DNA from: Antarctobacter heliothermus
GTDB lineage: Bacteria > Pseudomonadota > Alphaproteobacteria > Rhodobacterales > Rhodobacteraceae
Length of the DNA stretch: 64,000 nucleotides
Reading direction: 5' to 3'
Assembly: GCF_900188425.1 (NCBI RefSeq)
Contig: NZ_FZON01000013.1
Coordinates: forward strand, 1-64,000
Positions 8,869-18,776 of this stretch are shown here, one piece after another (the stretch's first letter is position 1; each line of letters begins with the position of its first letter). The notes below the pieces were generated by a model. The model was not told the DNA's origin. It saw only the letters and a list, made by a program, of their open reading frames with translations, and ran no database searches. Made by a program: the position numbers and the translations under genes.

Positions 8869-9744
8869 ATGGGTACGGGTGTGGGCAGGGATATGGATCA
8901 GGAACATCAATCGCGCGGCGCGGATCTCTCTGTGATCGTGCCGGCCAGCAATGAGGCGGCGCTGATCGGCGGCTGCCTGAAGGCGTTGCTGACGTCCCGG
9001 ATTTCCGTCCCTGTCGAGGTGATCGTGGTGGCCAACGGCTGTGTGGATGACACCGCGTTGGTGGCGCGGTCTTTTGCGGGGCAGGCCGCCGAACGGGGTT
9101 GGCGCCTACAGGTGATCGAACGCGCAGAGGGGGGCAAGCCCGGCGCCCTGAATGCAGGCGACGCGGCTGCGTGCGGGGCCATCCGGGTTTATCTGGATGC
9201 CGATGTGACGGTGACGCCTGACCTGTTGGGGCAGTTGGCCACGGTTCTGGATGTCGCCGTGCCGCGCTATGCCAGCGGACAGGTGGATATTGCCGCGACA
9301 ACCGTGATCAGCCGGGCCTACGCGCGGATCTGGCGGCGCGTGCCGTTTATGCGCGATGTGGTGCCGGGCTGTGGTCTGTTTGCCGTCAACGCGGCCGGGC
9401 GCGCGCGCTGGGGCGGTTTTCCCGGCATTATCGCGGATGATGTCTTTGTCCGTCTGCAATTTGCGCCTCAGGAACGGTTTGGCGTCCCTGCCGCCTATCG
9501 CTGGCCGATTGCCGAGGGCATGCGCAACCTGATCAAGGTGCGGCGGCGGCAGAATGCGGGTGTCGCAGAAGTGGCAGCCCGCTTTCCCGGCCTGATCCGC
9601 AACGAGGACAAGCCTGCATTTCCAGCAGCGGACAAGCTGCGGATTGCCCTGGGGGATCCGCTGGGGTTTTTGATCTATGCCGGGGTCGCTTTGGCAGTCA
9701 AACTGACCCGGCGCAGCGATCAGGACTGGAGCCGGGGACGATGA
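8869..9744 (+). CDS. GT2-family glycosyltransferase
   Basis: Encodes 291 residues. Of the possible starts, ATG 8869 has AAGGTG seven bases upstream; the next in-frame ATG at 8893 would also leave the domain intact. The GT-A fold is shown by SVIVPASNE near the N-terminus, VIVVANGCVDD, GKPGALNAG and the DxD metal site in VYLDADVTV; the acceptor-binding Asp pair is in IIADDVF. It adds a sugar to a lipid-linked intermediate in the cytoplasm. Its stop overlaps the flippase start by 4 bases (ATGA), so the two are translationally coupled. It is the first gene of the rightward operon that runs through the flippase, PKS and NRPS-like genes. Confidence 0.85.
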   Translation: MGTGVGRDMDQEHQSRGADLSVIVPASNEAALIGGCLKALLTSRISVPVEVIVVANGCVDDTALVARSFAGQAAERGWRLQVIERAEGGKPGALNAGDAAACGAIRVYLDADVTVTPDLLGQLATVLDVAVPRYASGQVDIAATTVISRAYARIWRRVPFMRDVVPGCGLFAVNAAGRARWGGFPGIIADDVFVRLQFAPQERFGVPAAYRWPIAEGMRNLIKVRRRQNAGVAEVAARFPGLIRNEDKPAFPAADKLRIALGDPLGFLIYAGVALAVKLTRRSDQDWSRGR

Positions 9745-11102
9745 CCACACTTGCCAGGCTCAGAGGCGGGTCGATCACTGCGCGCGCCATGCGTTCTTCG
9801 TTGCTCACGATGGGCAGTTTTGGTTTTGCACAGGTCTTGCGTCTTGGTTCAAACCTGATCCTGACCCGTCTGCTGTTCCCCGAGGCGTTTGGTCTGATGG
9901 CGTTGGTCATGGTGTTCCTGATGGGGCTGGGACAATTTTCCGACGTCGGCGTGACCCCGTCGATCATGCAATCCAGACGCGGCGACGATCAGCGCTTTCT
10001 CGATACCGCATGGACCATTCAGGCGTTTCGGGGCGTCGGGTTGTGGCTGGTGGCCTGTGCGCTGGCCTGGCCGATGGCGTGGTTCTATGACCAGCCGCTG
10101 CTGGCGCAGATCTTGCCGGTGTCCGCGCTGACGCTGCTGATCACCGGGTTTCGCCCGACGCGGATGATCACCGCCAACCGGCATTTGATGCTGGGCCGGG
10201 TGACGGTGTTGGACATCGGAACGCAGGTGGCCGGAGTGCTTGCCGCAGTGCTGCTGGCCTGGTGGTGGGGGTCAATCTGGGCGCTGGTGGTGTCGGGTGT
10301 GATCGGCGCACTGATCGAGGTTGTGCTGAACTGGCGCTTTCTGCCCGGACCGGGCAACCGGATGCGCTGGGAGCGAGCGGCGGCAAAAGAGCTGATCAGA
10401 TTTGGAAAATGGGTGTTCCTGGCCACGGTCTGCGGGTTTTTCTTTACCCAGGCCGACAAGATGCTGATTGGCAAGTTCATCGCGCTGGATGCCTTTGGCG
10501 TCTACAACATCGGGTTTTTCTGGGCGTCCTTCCCGCTGATGCTGGGCAATCTGGTGACGCACAAGATCCTGATCCCTGTCTACCGGGAAACCCCGCCGAC
10601 CCACAGCCGTGAGAATTTCCTCAAGCTGCGCAAGATGCGCTTTGCCGTCTCGTCCCTTTTGATCGGGTTCGTGGCAGTTTTTGCCCTGCTTGGCGTCTGG
10701 TTGGTGCAGACGCTGTATGACGTGCGCTATGATGAGGCGGGCGCAGTGGCCGTGGTGCTGGCCTGCGCGCAAATCCCCATGCTGATCGTGATGACCTATG
10801 ATCAGGCGGCCTTGGCGGCCGGGGATTCGCGGCGTTACTTTTACCTCGCCTTTGCGCGCGCGGTCCTGATGGTGGGCTGTGTTCTGATCGGCTTGCAGGC
10901 GGCGGGGCTGATCGGGGCTTTGATCGGTCAGGCGGTGGCTTTTACGCTGGCTTATCCAGTGGTTGTCTGGCTGGCGCGGCGCATGGGGGCCTGGGACGGG
11001 CTGCATGATGCGTTGTTTGCCGGGGTCGGCCTGTTGCTGTCGGCGCTGGCGCTTTGGCTGAACTGGGGGCCGATTCTGCACCTGGCGCAACAGGGGGGAT
11101 AG
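9741..11102 (+). CDS. Wzx-like lipid-linked oligosaccharide flippase
   Basis: Encodes 453 residues, about 12 predicted membrane segments in the MOP exporter superfamily (RfbX/Wzx/ExoT type). Typical features are the first helix around GSFGFAQVLRLGSNLILTRL, LLFPEAFGLMALV and the amphipathic ADKMLIGKFIALDAFGVYNIGFF segment. It would move an undecaprenyl-linked glycan from the cytoplasmic to the periplasmic leaflet of the inner membrane. It is coupled by ATGA overlap to the preceding GT2 and is followed by 161 bases before the PKS gene in the same direction. That gap has no clear terminator, so flippase and PKS may share a transcript. This placement is the main argument that PKS and glycan products are joined. 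Confidence 0.88.
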   Translation: MTTLARLRGGSITARAMRSSLLTMGSFGFAQVLRLGSNLILTRLLFPEAFGLMALVMVFLMGLGQFSDVGVTPSIMQSRRGDDQRFLDTAWTIQAFRGVGLWLVACALAWPMAWFYDQPLLAQILPVSALTLLITGFRPTRMITANRHLMLGRVTVLDIGTQVAGVLAAVLLAWWWGSIWALVVSGVIGALIEVVLNWRFLPGPGNRMRWERAAAKELIRFGKWVFLATVCGFFFTQADKMLIGKFIALDAFGVYNIGFFWASFPLMLGNLVTHKILIPVYRETPPTHSRENFLKLRKMRFAVSSLLIGFVAVFALLGVWLVQTLYDVRYDEAGAVAVVLACAQIPMLIVMTYDQAALAAGDSRRYFYLAFARAVLMVGCVLIGLQAAGLIGALIGQAVAFTLAYPVVVWLARRMGAWDGLHDALFAGVGLLLSALALWLNWGPILHLAQQGG

Positions 11103-11263
11103 GCGCATTTTCCCACCCGGCAACAATCTCGAAAAGATGGCGGCTTTGTTCCGACGCCGTTACAGTTATCCCCATATCTTGGCCCAATTGGGGCGGATTC
11201 AGGCGAAAACTCCTAAAAATCGCCGCAATCGCCGGGCAATTGTGACGGTGGGTGGAGGCGCAA

Positions 11264-14200
11264 ATGCATTCGGAGTCAGCAATGACCGATGACAACGCCC
11301 GCATTGGTGAAAACGATATCGCTATCGTGGGGATGGCGGCGCATCTGCCGGGGGCTGCGGATATCGCGGCCTACTGGCGGAATTTGCGTGACGGTGTGTC
11401 GTCGATCCGGCGTTTGTCCGAGGAGGATTTGCGCGCGGCGGGCGAAGACCCCGGCCTGATGCGGCACCGCGACTATGTGCCCTTTGCTGCGCCGCTGGAT
11501 GATTTCGACCACTTCGACGCCGAGTTCTTTGGATTCAGTCCAAAAGAGGCGGCGATCATGGACCCCCAGCACCGCCAGTTTCTGGAATGCGCCTGGGAGG
11601 CGCTGGAGACGGCGGGGCATGTCCCGGAACGCTTTGATGGGCAAGTTGGTGTCTTTGCCGGTTGCGGCATGGGCTCGTATTTCTATTTCAACGTCTGTTC
11701 GAACCCTGATTTGGTCGAGAATACCGGCATGTTCCTGCTGCGTCATACCGGCAATGACAAGGACTTCATGACCACCCGGCTGAGCCATGTGCTGGATCTA
11801 CACGGGCCGTCGATCAACCTGCAAACCGCCTGTTCAACCTCGCTGGTAGCGACGCATTATGCGGCGCAGGCGCTGCTGAACGGCGAATGCGATATGGCGC
11901 TCGCAGGCGGCGTGACCATCGAATTGCCGCAGGGGCGCGGGTATCTCTACAAGGAGAATGAGATCCTGTCGCCGGACGGCGCGTGCCACGCTTTTGACCA
12001 CCGGGCACAGGGAACGGTGTTCGGCTCTGGCGCGGGGGTTGTGGTGCTGCGGCGTCTGGCGGATGCGGTGGCCGATGGCGATCACATCTGGGCGGTGATC
12101 AAGGGGTCCGCCGTCAACAACGACGGCGCGCAAAAGGCTGGATATCTCGCGCCAAGTGTCGAGGGACAGGCTACTGCCGTAGCAGAGGCGCAAGCTATAG
12201 CCGGTGTGAGCGCGGACACGGTGGACTATGTCGAATGCCACGGCACCGGCACCTATCTGGGTGATCCGATCGAGGTGGCGGCGCTGACACAGGCCTTTGG
12301 CGAAACGCCCAACGCGGTGGGTCACTGTCGCATCGGATCGGTCAAGACCAACATCGGCCATCTGGATACGGCGGCGGGTGTGGCATCCTTGATCAAGGCG
12401 TCCCTGGCCCTGCACAACCGACAGATGCCGCCCTCGCTGGGGTATGAGGCGCCGAACCCGGCGATTGATTTTGACGGTTCTCCTTTTGCGGTGAACGACC
12501 GACTGCGTGACTGGCCGCGCGCCATGCATCCGCGCCGTGCCGGGGTGAATTCATTGGGGGTTGGCGGGACAAACGCGCATGTGGTGCTGGAGGAAGCCCC
12601 GGAGCGTAGGACAAGTACCGAGTCCGACTGGCCGTTCCAGATCCTGACGGTGTCAGGGCGCAGCAAGGCGGCCTTGGACGGAAATGCCGCGCGGTTGGCC
12701 ACGCATCTGCGGGCGCATCCGGAACAGGAACTGGCGGATGTTGCCTGGACCCTGAAAGAGGGACGGCGCGCGTTTGAGAAACGCCGCGTCGTTGTGGCGG
12801 GGTCGCATGAAGAGGCCGCCCGCCTGCTGGACGGGGCCGAGCCGCGGCGGGTGTTTGACCATCTGGCGCTGGACCGGCCCGAGGTCGTGTTCATGTTCCC
12901 CGGCGGTGGCGCGCAATACGCGGGCATGGCGCGCGATCTGTATGAGACAGAGCCGGTCTTTGCCGAGTGGATGGACCGGGGGCTGGATCACCTTGAGCGG
13001 ATCTCTGGCGGCGCGGTCGAAGAGGGTATTTCGGCAGAAAAGAAGCCGGGGGTCCGGGAATTGTGGCTGCCCGCGCGCGGCGCGGAGGCGGTGGCGGACA
13101 CCGCCCTGCTGACGCCGTCGCTGCAACTGCCGCTGATCATGATTTGCGAATACGCGCTGGCGCAGCTGTGGATCAGCTGGGGTGTGACCCCTGTGGCACT
13201 GACCGGCCATTCGATGGGGGAAAACACGGCCGCCTGCGTGGCGGGCGTGATCGGTTTTGAGGACTGCATCGGGCTGGTGCATCTGCGCGGGCGGTTGTTT
13301 GACCGCGTGCCTGCGGGCGGGATGCTGTCGGTCGGTCTGCCAGCGGATGCGTTGCGGCCCTTGTTGGGCGATGATCTGGATCTGGGCGCGGTGAACGGGC
13401 CGGAATTGTCGGTGGCCACGGGGCCGCAGGCGGCGCTGGACATCCTGCAGGCAGAGTTGGAACGGCGCGAGGTGCAAAACACCCGCATCGGGATCGACAT
13501 CGCCGCGCACAGCCGGATGCTGGAGCCAGTTTTGGCCGAATTCGGGGATTACCTGCGGTCGATAGACCTGCGCGCGCCTCAGTTGCCGCTGACGTCTAAC
13601 CGGACAGGTCAGTTGATGACGGCGGAGCAGGCTTGCGACCCGGACTATTGGGTGGCGCATCTGCGCGGCACGGTGTTGTTTGCCGATTGCGTGGGGGCTG
13701 TGGCGGCCGAGAACCGGGTGTTACTTGAGGTCGGTCCGGGCAAGGCGTTGTCCTCTCTGGCGCGGCAACACGGGCAGGTGACCGGCAATCAGGTGCTGTC
13801 CTCGCTGCGCCATCCGGATGAGGCGATCGCCGACGACAAGCACATGTTCGAGGTGCTGGGGCGGTTGTCCGCGCTGGGCGTGGATATCGACTGGGGTCAG
13901 ATCTGGGGTGAGGGGCAGCGCAATCGCGTGGTTCTGCCGACCTATGCCTTTCAGCGCAGCCCCTATTTTATTGCACCGGGCAAAGCAGCGACTGACAGCG
14001 CGCCGAGTTTTCTGATGCGCAACGACGACCTGTCCGAATGGGGCTGGCAGCCGGTCTGGCGACCGCGGTCCGCCCCGGTTGAGGTGGATGTGGTTGACGG
14101 GCTGCATGAGGCCGCGCCTCAGGTCTGGCTGATGTTCATGGATGAGGCTGGCGTTGCAGCGCGCGCGGTCCTGCGCCTGCGCGCGGCTGGCCATACTGTG

Positions 14201-17200
14201 GTCGAGGTGCGCCCCGGCGATGCCTTTGCCCGTGTCGGTGAGGGCTATGTTCTGGCACCAGAGCGCGGGCGCGACGGCTATGACCTGTTGTTGCAGGATC
14301 TTGGCGCGCGCGGGATCGCGCCCACGCGGATCGGGCATTTCTGGTTGTTGACAGTAGGTCAGGGGCATCGCCCCGGATCGAGTTTCTTCCACCGGGTGCA
14401 GGAGCAGGGGTTTTACGCGCTGATGTTCCTTGCGCAGGCCATCGAGGCCGAGGGCCTGCCGCGTCCGCTACACATGACGGTCGTCACAAATGGTGCCGCG
14501 CAATTGCGCGATGAGCCGTTGCCCTATCCCGAAAAGGCGACTTTGGCGGGGCCAGCGCGGGTGATCCCGCGCGAATTGCCGGGGGTGAGCGTCTCGACGT
14601 TGGATGTACCACTGCCGATGCCGTTGGAGGCGTCTTTCTGGACGCGCGCAAAGGTCCAGACGGCCCACGAGAGCGCAATGGAGGCGCTGGCGATGCGGGT
14701 ACTGGAGGAACTGGTGAGCGACCCGGCCGACCGGATTGCAGCCCTGCGCGGCGACCGGCGCTTTGAGTGTGCGATGCGGCCCGTCGCATTGCCCGAGATG
14801 CCAAGACCCAAAGACGGTGGCGTCATACTGATCACCGGCGGGTTTGGCGGAATTGGCCTGACACTGGCGCGGGATTTTGCGGCGCATGGTGCGAAACTGG
14901 TCCTTCTGACGCGCAAATCGCTGCCCGACCGTGTCGATTGGCCCGATTACCTGCGCCGCCACGCGCCGCAAGACCGCATCGCCCGGCGGATCGCCTCTGT
15001 TCAGGCGCTGGAGGCGGCGGGGGCCGAGGTCATGGTGCTGGCGGCGGACGTTTGCAATCTGGGCCAGATGCAAGAGGTGCGGCGCGTGGTCGAGGCGCGG
15101 TTCGGTGCGCTCACCGGTGTGGTTCACGGCGCAGGTGTCATTGACGATGCGCCCTTGCTGACCAAGACGCCCGCCAGTGTCGAGGACGTGTTCACTCCCA
15201 AGATCCACGGCGCGCTTGTGTTGGCAGAGGTCTTTCCCGACGGCGTGCTGGAGTGGTTGGCGCTGTTTTCGTCCTCCTCCACCGTCACAGCGCCTGCCGG
15301 ACAGGTGGACTATGTCGCCGCGAACGAGTTTCTGAACGCCTTCGCCCGCGCCCGCACCGGCAAGACGCGGGTTGTGGCGATCAACTGGGGCATCTGGAAT
15401 GAGGTCGGCATGGCCGCCGAGGCGGTGGCCGCGCGCGCAGGGGACCTGCCGAAACCCCCGGTCGCGCCGGTCATGCAGGAGATGCTGGCAGAGGCCACCT
15501 TTGACAACCATGGCAACCGCGTCTTCAGCGCGCGCTATTCCACGGATGATTGGTTCATCGATCAGCACCGCACCAAGGCGGGCGATGCGCTGTTGCCCGG
15601 CACCGGCTATCTGTCGCTGGCAGCGCAGGCGCTGTTGGCGCATGGCGAGGCGGGCGCGTTCGAGATCCGTGACCTGTCGTTCCTGCGGCCCTTGTGGGTG
15701 GCTGAGGGTGGCGCGCGGGATGTGCGGCTGCGGCTGCGGCGGTCGGATGAGGGCTATGGCTTTGATGTACTGGCGGATGCCACGTTGAACGGGCGGCACG
15801 GCTTTGCCCTGACGGCGCAGGGCGCGCTGTCGCTGATGCCAATGGCGCGGCCCGCGCGGCTGGATCTGGCGGCGATCCGGGCGCGTTGCCCGGCCCATGT
15901 GGACGGCGAGGGGGGCAAGCTGACTTCGGCGCAGGAGGTGCATCTGGACTTTGGCGATAGCTGGAAGGTGCTGGATGCCCGCGCGCTGGGCCACGGCGAG
16001 GGGATCGCCGATCTGTCCTTGCCCGCACATTCCGCTGCGCCAGACACGCCTTTGCACCCGGCGTTGATGGATATTGCCACCGGCTGGGCGATGGAACTGA
16101 TCGCGGGCTATCAACCCTCGCACCTGTGGGTGCCAGTCCGGTATGGCCGTGTGCGGGTGCATGGGCCATTGCCTGCGCGCGTCGTGTCCTGGGTCCGCAA
16201 CGCGGCCGAAAACCGCGCCGATCGTGAGACGGCGAGCTTTGACATCACGCTGTGTGACGCGGCAGGAGAGGTGCTGGTCGAGGTCACCGGCTTTACCATC
16301 CGCAAGCTGTCCAGCGCCGATGTGCTGAAGGCGGCCCCGCCGCTGACTGTTGCGGAGCTTGAACTGGACGATGCCGATACCGCGCATCCGCTGTCCGCCG
16401 CCGAGGAACGGCTGGCCCATAACCTGAGCCAGGGCATCCTGCCCGCCGAGGGGGTCGAGGCGTTTCACCGCGCACTGGCGCTGGGCGCGCGGCAGGTGGT
16501 GGTGTCGTCGATGGATCTGGACGCGCTGACGCGTCAGGCGGCGGCGTCGGTCGCCGAGGCGACAAGCGGGCAGACCTTTGACCGGCCGCAACTGGAAAGC
16601 GACTATGTGGCCCCCGAGGGTGAGATCGAGGAGCGGCTGGCCGGGTTCTGGGAGGACCTGCTGGGCGTGCAGAATGTCGGGGTGGAGGATAGTTTCTTCG
16701 ACCTTGGCGGGCATTCGCTGATCGCGGTGCGCCTGTTTGCAATGGTGAAAAAGGCCTTCCGGGTGGATTTCCCGATCTCTGTCCTATTCGAGGCCCCGAC
16801 CATCCGCACATGCGCGGCGCTGATCGAGGCACAGATTGGCCCCGTTGGTGCAGAGCCCGGCACCAAACCCGCGCCAGAGCGCCGGTTTACCCATCTGGTG
16901 CCGATGCACGACGGCGACGGTGGTGCGCGGCGGCCTTTCTTCCTGATCGCCGGGATGTTCGGCAATGTACTGAACCTGCGGCACCTCGCGCATCTGCTGG
17001 GTGCGGACCGGCCATTCTACGGGCTTCAGGCGCGTGGTTTGTATGGCGGTGAGGCGCCGCACGACAGTATAGAGGCGGCGGCGCGCGACTATATCGCCGA
17101 GATGCAGCAGGTGCAGCCGCAGGGGCCCTACATGATTGGCGGCTTCTCGGGTGGCGGGATCACCGCCTATGAGGTGGCGCGGCAACTGGAGGTCATGGGC

Positions 17201-17749
17201 GAGGATGTCTCGCTTGTGGTGATGCTGGACACGCCTTTGCCACAGCGGCGGGCGCTGTCCCGGCGCGACAGGCTGATCATCCAGTGGCATCAGGCGCGCG
17301 AAAAGGGGCCTTTGTATCCGTTTATCTGGGCGAAGAACCGCATCGCGTGGGAGATCGCCAAGCGGCGGCAGGTGGCAGAGACTGGCCCGCAACACGGATT
17401 CCACAACGCCGAGATTGAGGCCGCGTTCTACCGCGCCATCGCGGCCTATACCGTGCGGCCTTGGGACGGGCGTGTGGTGCTGTGCCGTCCGCCGCTGGTG
17501 GGCAGATGGACGGTTTCCAATGGCGCGTTGGTGAACTCTGAACGCACCTATGTAACCGATGACAACGATTGGGGCCTGATGGTGCCCGGGGTCGAGGTGC
17601 ATGAAGTGCCGGGCGACCATGATAGCATGGTGCTGGAGCCGAATGTGCGGGTCTTGGCCGCGCTGATGCGGGACGCGATCGAGGGGGCAGAGGCCGCATC
17701 CAGCGGCAATGGCGAAGTGGTGGCCTTTCCCAGCCACGCGGCGGAGTGA
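11264..17749 (+). CDS. Type I polyketide synthase, KS-AT-KR-DH-ACP-TE
   Basis: Encodes 2161 residues. ATG 11264 is preferred over an in-frame GTG at 11252 because GGAGG lies five to six bases ahead of it. Domains in order: ketosynthase about 18-440 (Cys190 in TACSTS, His326 in HGTGT, His366 in NIGHLD); acyltransferase about 545-840 (Ser650 in GHSMGE); ketoreductase structural half about 890-1150 and catalytic half 1185-1390 (TGGFGGIG at 1191-1198, Tyr1350); dehydratase about 1425-1690 (His1435 and PGTGYL, Asp1603); acyl carrier (Ser1818 in GGHSL); thioesterase 1880-2130 (Ser1962 in GFSGG, Asp1989, His2119). All catalytic residues are present. No enoylreductase or methyltransferase is seen. 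DH after KR is the reverse of the common modular order. The product is probably an unsaturated or hydroxy acyl chain released or transferred by the TE. Confidence 0.93.
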   Translation: MHSESAMTDDNARIGENDIAIVGMAAHLPGAADIAAYWRNLRDGVSSIRRLSEEDLRAAGEDPGLMRHRDYVPFAAPLDDFDHFDAEFFGFSPKEAAIMDPQHRQFLECAWEALETAGHVPERFDGQVGVFAGCGMGSYFYFNVCSNPDLVENTGMFLLRHTGNDKDFMTTRLSHVLDLHGPSINLQTACSTSLVATHYAAQALLNGECDMALAGGVTIELPQGRGYLYKENEILSPDGACHAFDHRAQGTVFGSGAGVVVLRRLADAVADGDHIWAVIKGSAVNNDGAQKAGYLAPSVEGQATAVAEAQAIAGVSADTVDYVECHGTGTYLGDPIEVAALTQAFGETPNAVGHCRIGSVKTNIGHLDTAAGVASLIKASLALHNRQMPPSLGYEAPNPAIDFDGSPFAVNDRLRDWPRAMHPRRAGVNSLGVGGTNAHVVLEEAPERRTSTESDWPFQILTVSGRSKAALDGNAARLATHLRAHPEQELADVAWTLKEGRRAFEKRRVVVAGSHEEAARLLDGAEPRRVFDHLALDRPEVVFMFPGGGAQYAGMARDLYETEPVFAEWMDRGLDHLERISGGAVEEGISAEKKPGVRELWLPARGAEAVADTALLTPSLQLPLIMICEYALAQLWISWGVTPVALTGHSMGENTAACVAGVIGFEDCIGLVHLRGRLFDRVPAGGMLSVGLPADALRPLLGDDLDLGAVNGPELSVATGPQAALDILQAELERREVQNTRIGIDIAAHSRMLEPVLAEFGDYLRSIDLRAPQLPLTSNRTGQLMTAEQACDPDYWVAHLRGTVLFADCVGAVAAENRVLLEVGPGKALSSLARQHGQVTGNQVLSSLRHPDEAIADDKHMFEVLGRLSALGVDIDWGQIWGEGQRNRVVLPTYAFQRSPYFIAPGKAATDSAPSFLMRNDDLSEWGWQPVWRPRSAPVEVDVVDGLHEAAPQVWLMFMDEAGVAARAVLRLRAAGHTVVEVRPGDAFARVGEGYVLAPERGRDGYDLLLQDLGARGIAPTRIGHFWLLTVGQGHRPGSSFFHRVQEQGFYALMFLAQAIEAEGLPRPLHMTVVTNGAAQLRDEPLPYPEKATLAGPARVIPRELPGVSVSTLDVPLPMPLEASFWTRAKVQTAHESAMEALAMRVLEELVSDPADRIAALRGDRRFECAMRPVALPEMPRPKDGGVILITGGFGGIGLTLARDFAAHGAKLVLLTRKSLPDRVDWPDYLRRHAPQDRIARRIASVQALEAAGAEVMVLAADVCNLGQMQEVRRVVEARFGALTGVVHGAGVIDDAPLLTKTPASVEDVFTPKIHGALVLAEVFPDGVLEWLALFSSSSTVTAPAGQVDYVAANEFLNAFARARTGKTRVVAINWGIWNEVGMAAEAVAARAGDLPKPPVAPVMQEMLAEATFDNHGNRVFSARYSTDDWFIDQHRTKAGDALLPGTGYLSLAAQALLAHGEAGAFEIRDLSFLRPLWVAEGGARDVRLRLRRSDEGYGFDVLADATLNGRHGFALTAQGALSLMPMARPARLDLAAIRARCPAHVDGEGGKLTSAQEVHLDFGDSWKVLDARALGHGEGIADLSLPAHSAAPDTPLHPALMDIATGWAMELIAGYQPSHLWVPVRYGRVRVHGPLPARVVSWVRNAAENRADRETASFDITLCDAAGEVLVEVTGFTIRKLSSADVLKAAPPLTVAELELDDADTAHPLSAAEERLAHNLSQGILPAEGVEAFHRALALGARQVVVSSMDLDALTRQAAASVAEATSGQTFDRPQLESDYVAPEGEIEERLAGFWEDLLGVQNVGVEDSFFDLGGHSLIAVRLFAMVKKAFRVDFPISVLFEAPTIRTCAALIEAQIGPVGAEPGTKPAPERRFTHLVPMHDGDGGARRPFFLIAGMFGNVLNLRHLAHLLGADRPFYGLQARGLYGGEAPHDSIEAAARDYIAEMQQVQPQGPYMIGGFSGGGITAYEVARQLEVMGEDVSLVVMLDTPLPQRRALSRRDRLIIQWHQAREKGPLYPFIWAKNRIAWEIAKRRQVAETGPQHGFHNAEIEAAFYRAIAAYTVRPWDGRVVLCRPPLVGRWTVSNGALVNSERTYVTDDNDWGLMVPGVEVHEVPGDHDSMVLEPNVRVLAALMRDAIEGAEAASSGNGEVVAFPSHAAE

Positions 17750-17754
17750 TCGGC

Positions 17755-18771
17755 ATGGCGCGGGTTCTGGTGGTGTCCCTGAACTACAAGACAGCAGAGA
17801 TGACGCTGCGGTCCATGCGCGCCGCCTTGCGGGCGATGGATGGCATGGACGCTGAATTGGTGGTGGTCGACAACGCCTCTGGCGACGGGTCGTTTGAGCG
17901 GATCTCGCAGGCGGTTTCATCCGAGGATTGGGCGCAAGGCGTGCCGATCCGGGTGGTCCAATCAGGCGTGAACGGCGGTTTCGGCGCGGGCAACAACGTG
18001 GGTATGCGGGCAGGGATGTCCGACGGCAGCGCGCCGGATTATGTGTATCTGCTCAACTCCGATGCCTTCCCCGCGCCGGATGCGATCTGGCAATTGCACG
18101 ATCATCTGGAGGGCCATCCAGAGGCGGGCTTTGCCGGCAGCTATATCCACGGCGAAGAAGGTGACGCGCATGTGACGGCCTTTCGGTTTCCGTCGATCTG
18201 GTCGGAACTCGAAGGGGCGGTACGCTTTGGCCCGGTCTCGCGGCTGCTGTCGGGCAAATCCGTGCCGATTGGTGTGCCGAAGGCCACACAACGGGTCGAC
18301 TGGCTGGCCGGGGCGTCGATCATGATGCGGCACAGCGTGTTGGAGGACATCGGTCTCTTCGATGAGACGTTTTTTCTGTATTTTGAGGAAACCGACCTGT
18401 GCCTGCGCGCCGCGCGGGCGGGATATGAGACACATTATGTGCGCGACAGCGAGGTCGCGCATATTGGATCGGTCTCGACCGGCATGAAAAAATGGACACG
18501 CATTCCGGGGTTCTGGCTGGACAGCCGCTGGCACTATTTTTCCAAGAACCACGGGCGGGGATACGCGGCGCTGGCAACGCTGATGCACGGGCTTGGCGGC
18601 GCGGTCTGGCGGTTGCGCGTTCTGGTGCAGGGCAAAACCCCGTCTCCCCCGCCGCACTTTCTGCGGGATCTGCTGGCACATGATCTCAAGGCGCTGTTCC
18701 GGCCTCTGCCGGGAAAGCACAAGGCGGCCCCCCAAAGGGTACGGGTCGCGGCTGAACTGGAAACGGAGTGA
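17755..18771 (+). CDS. GT2-family glycosyltransferase (rhamnosyltransferase-like)
   Basis: Encodes 338 residues from ATG 17755, preceded by GGAG; an overlapping GTG at 17746 is less likely. GT-A motifs: VVSLNYKTAEMTLRSM, VVVDNASGDGS, GVNGGFGAGNN, LNSDAFP (DxD-like) and DWLAGASIMMRHSVLEDIG, then FFLYFEETDLCLRA. This pattern is typical of rhamnosyl- and related GT2 transferases. It acts on a lipid- or carrier-linked substrate in the cytoplasm. It sits between the PKS (5 bases after its stop) and the NRPS-like gene (5 bases before its start), which suggests that it glycosylates a product of that assembly line, or that the assembly line decorates a glycan. Confidence 0.87.
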   Translation: MARVLVVSLNYKTAEMTLRSMRAALRAMDGMDAELVVVDNASGDGSFERISQAVSSEDWAQGVPIRVVQSGVNGGFGAGNNVGMRAGMSDGSAPDYVYLLNSDAFPAPDAIWQLHDHLEGHPEAGFAGSYIHGEEGDAHVTAFRFPSIWSELEGAVRFGPVSRLLSGKSVPIGVPKATQRVDWLAGASIMMRHSVLEDIGLFDETFFLYFEETDLCLRAARAGYETHYVRDSEVAHIGSVSTGMKKWTRIPGFWLDSRWHYFSKNHGRGYAALATLMHGLGGAVWRLRVLVQGKTPSPPPHFLRDLLAHDLKALFRPLPGKHKAAPQRVRVAAELETE

Positions 18772-18776
18772 ACAAG

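Noticed and set aside
14468-16714. Leftward open frame of 748 codons inside the PKS
   Set aside because: Antisense shadow of an unmistakable multidomain PKS with all active-site residues in the other strand.
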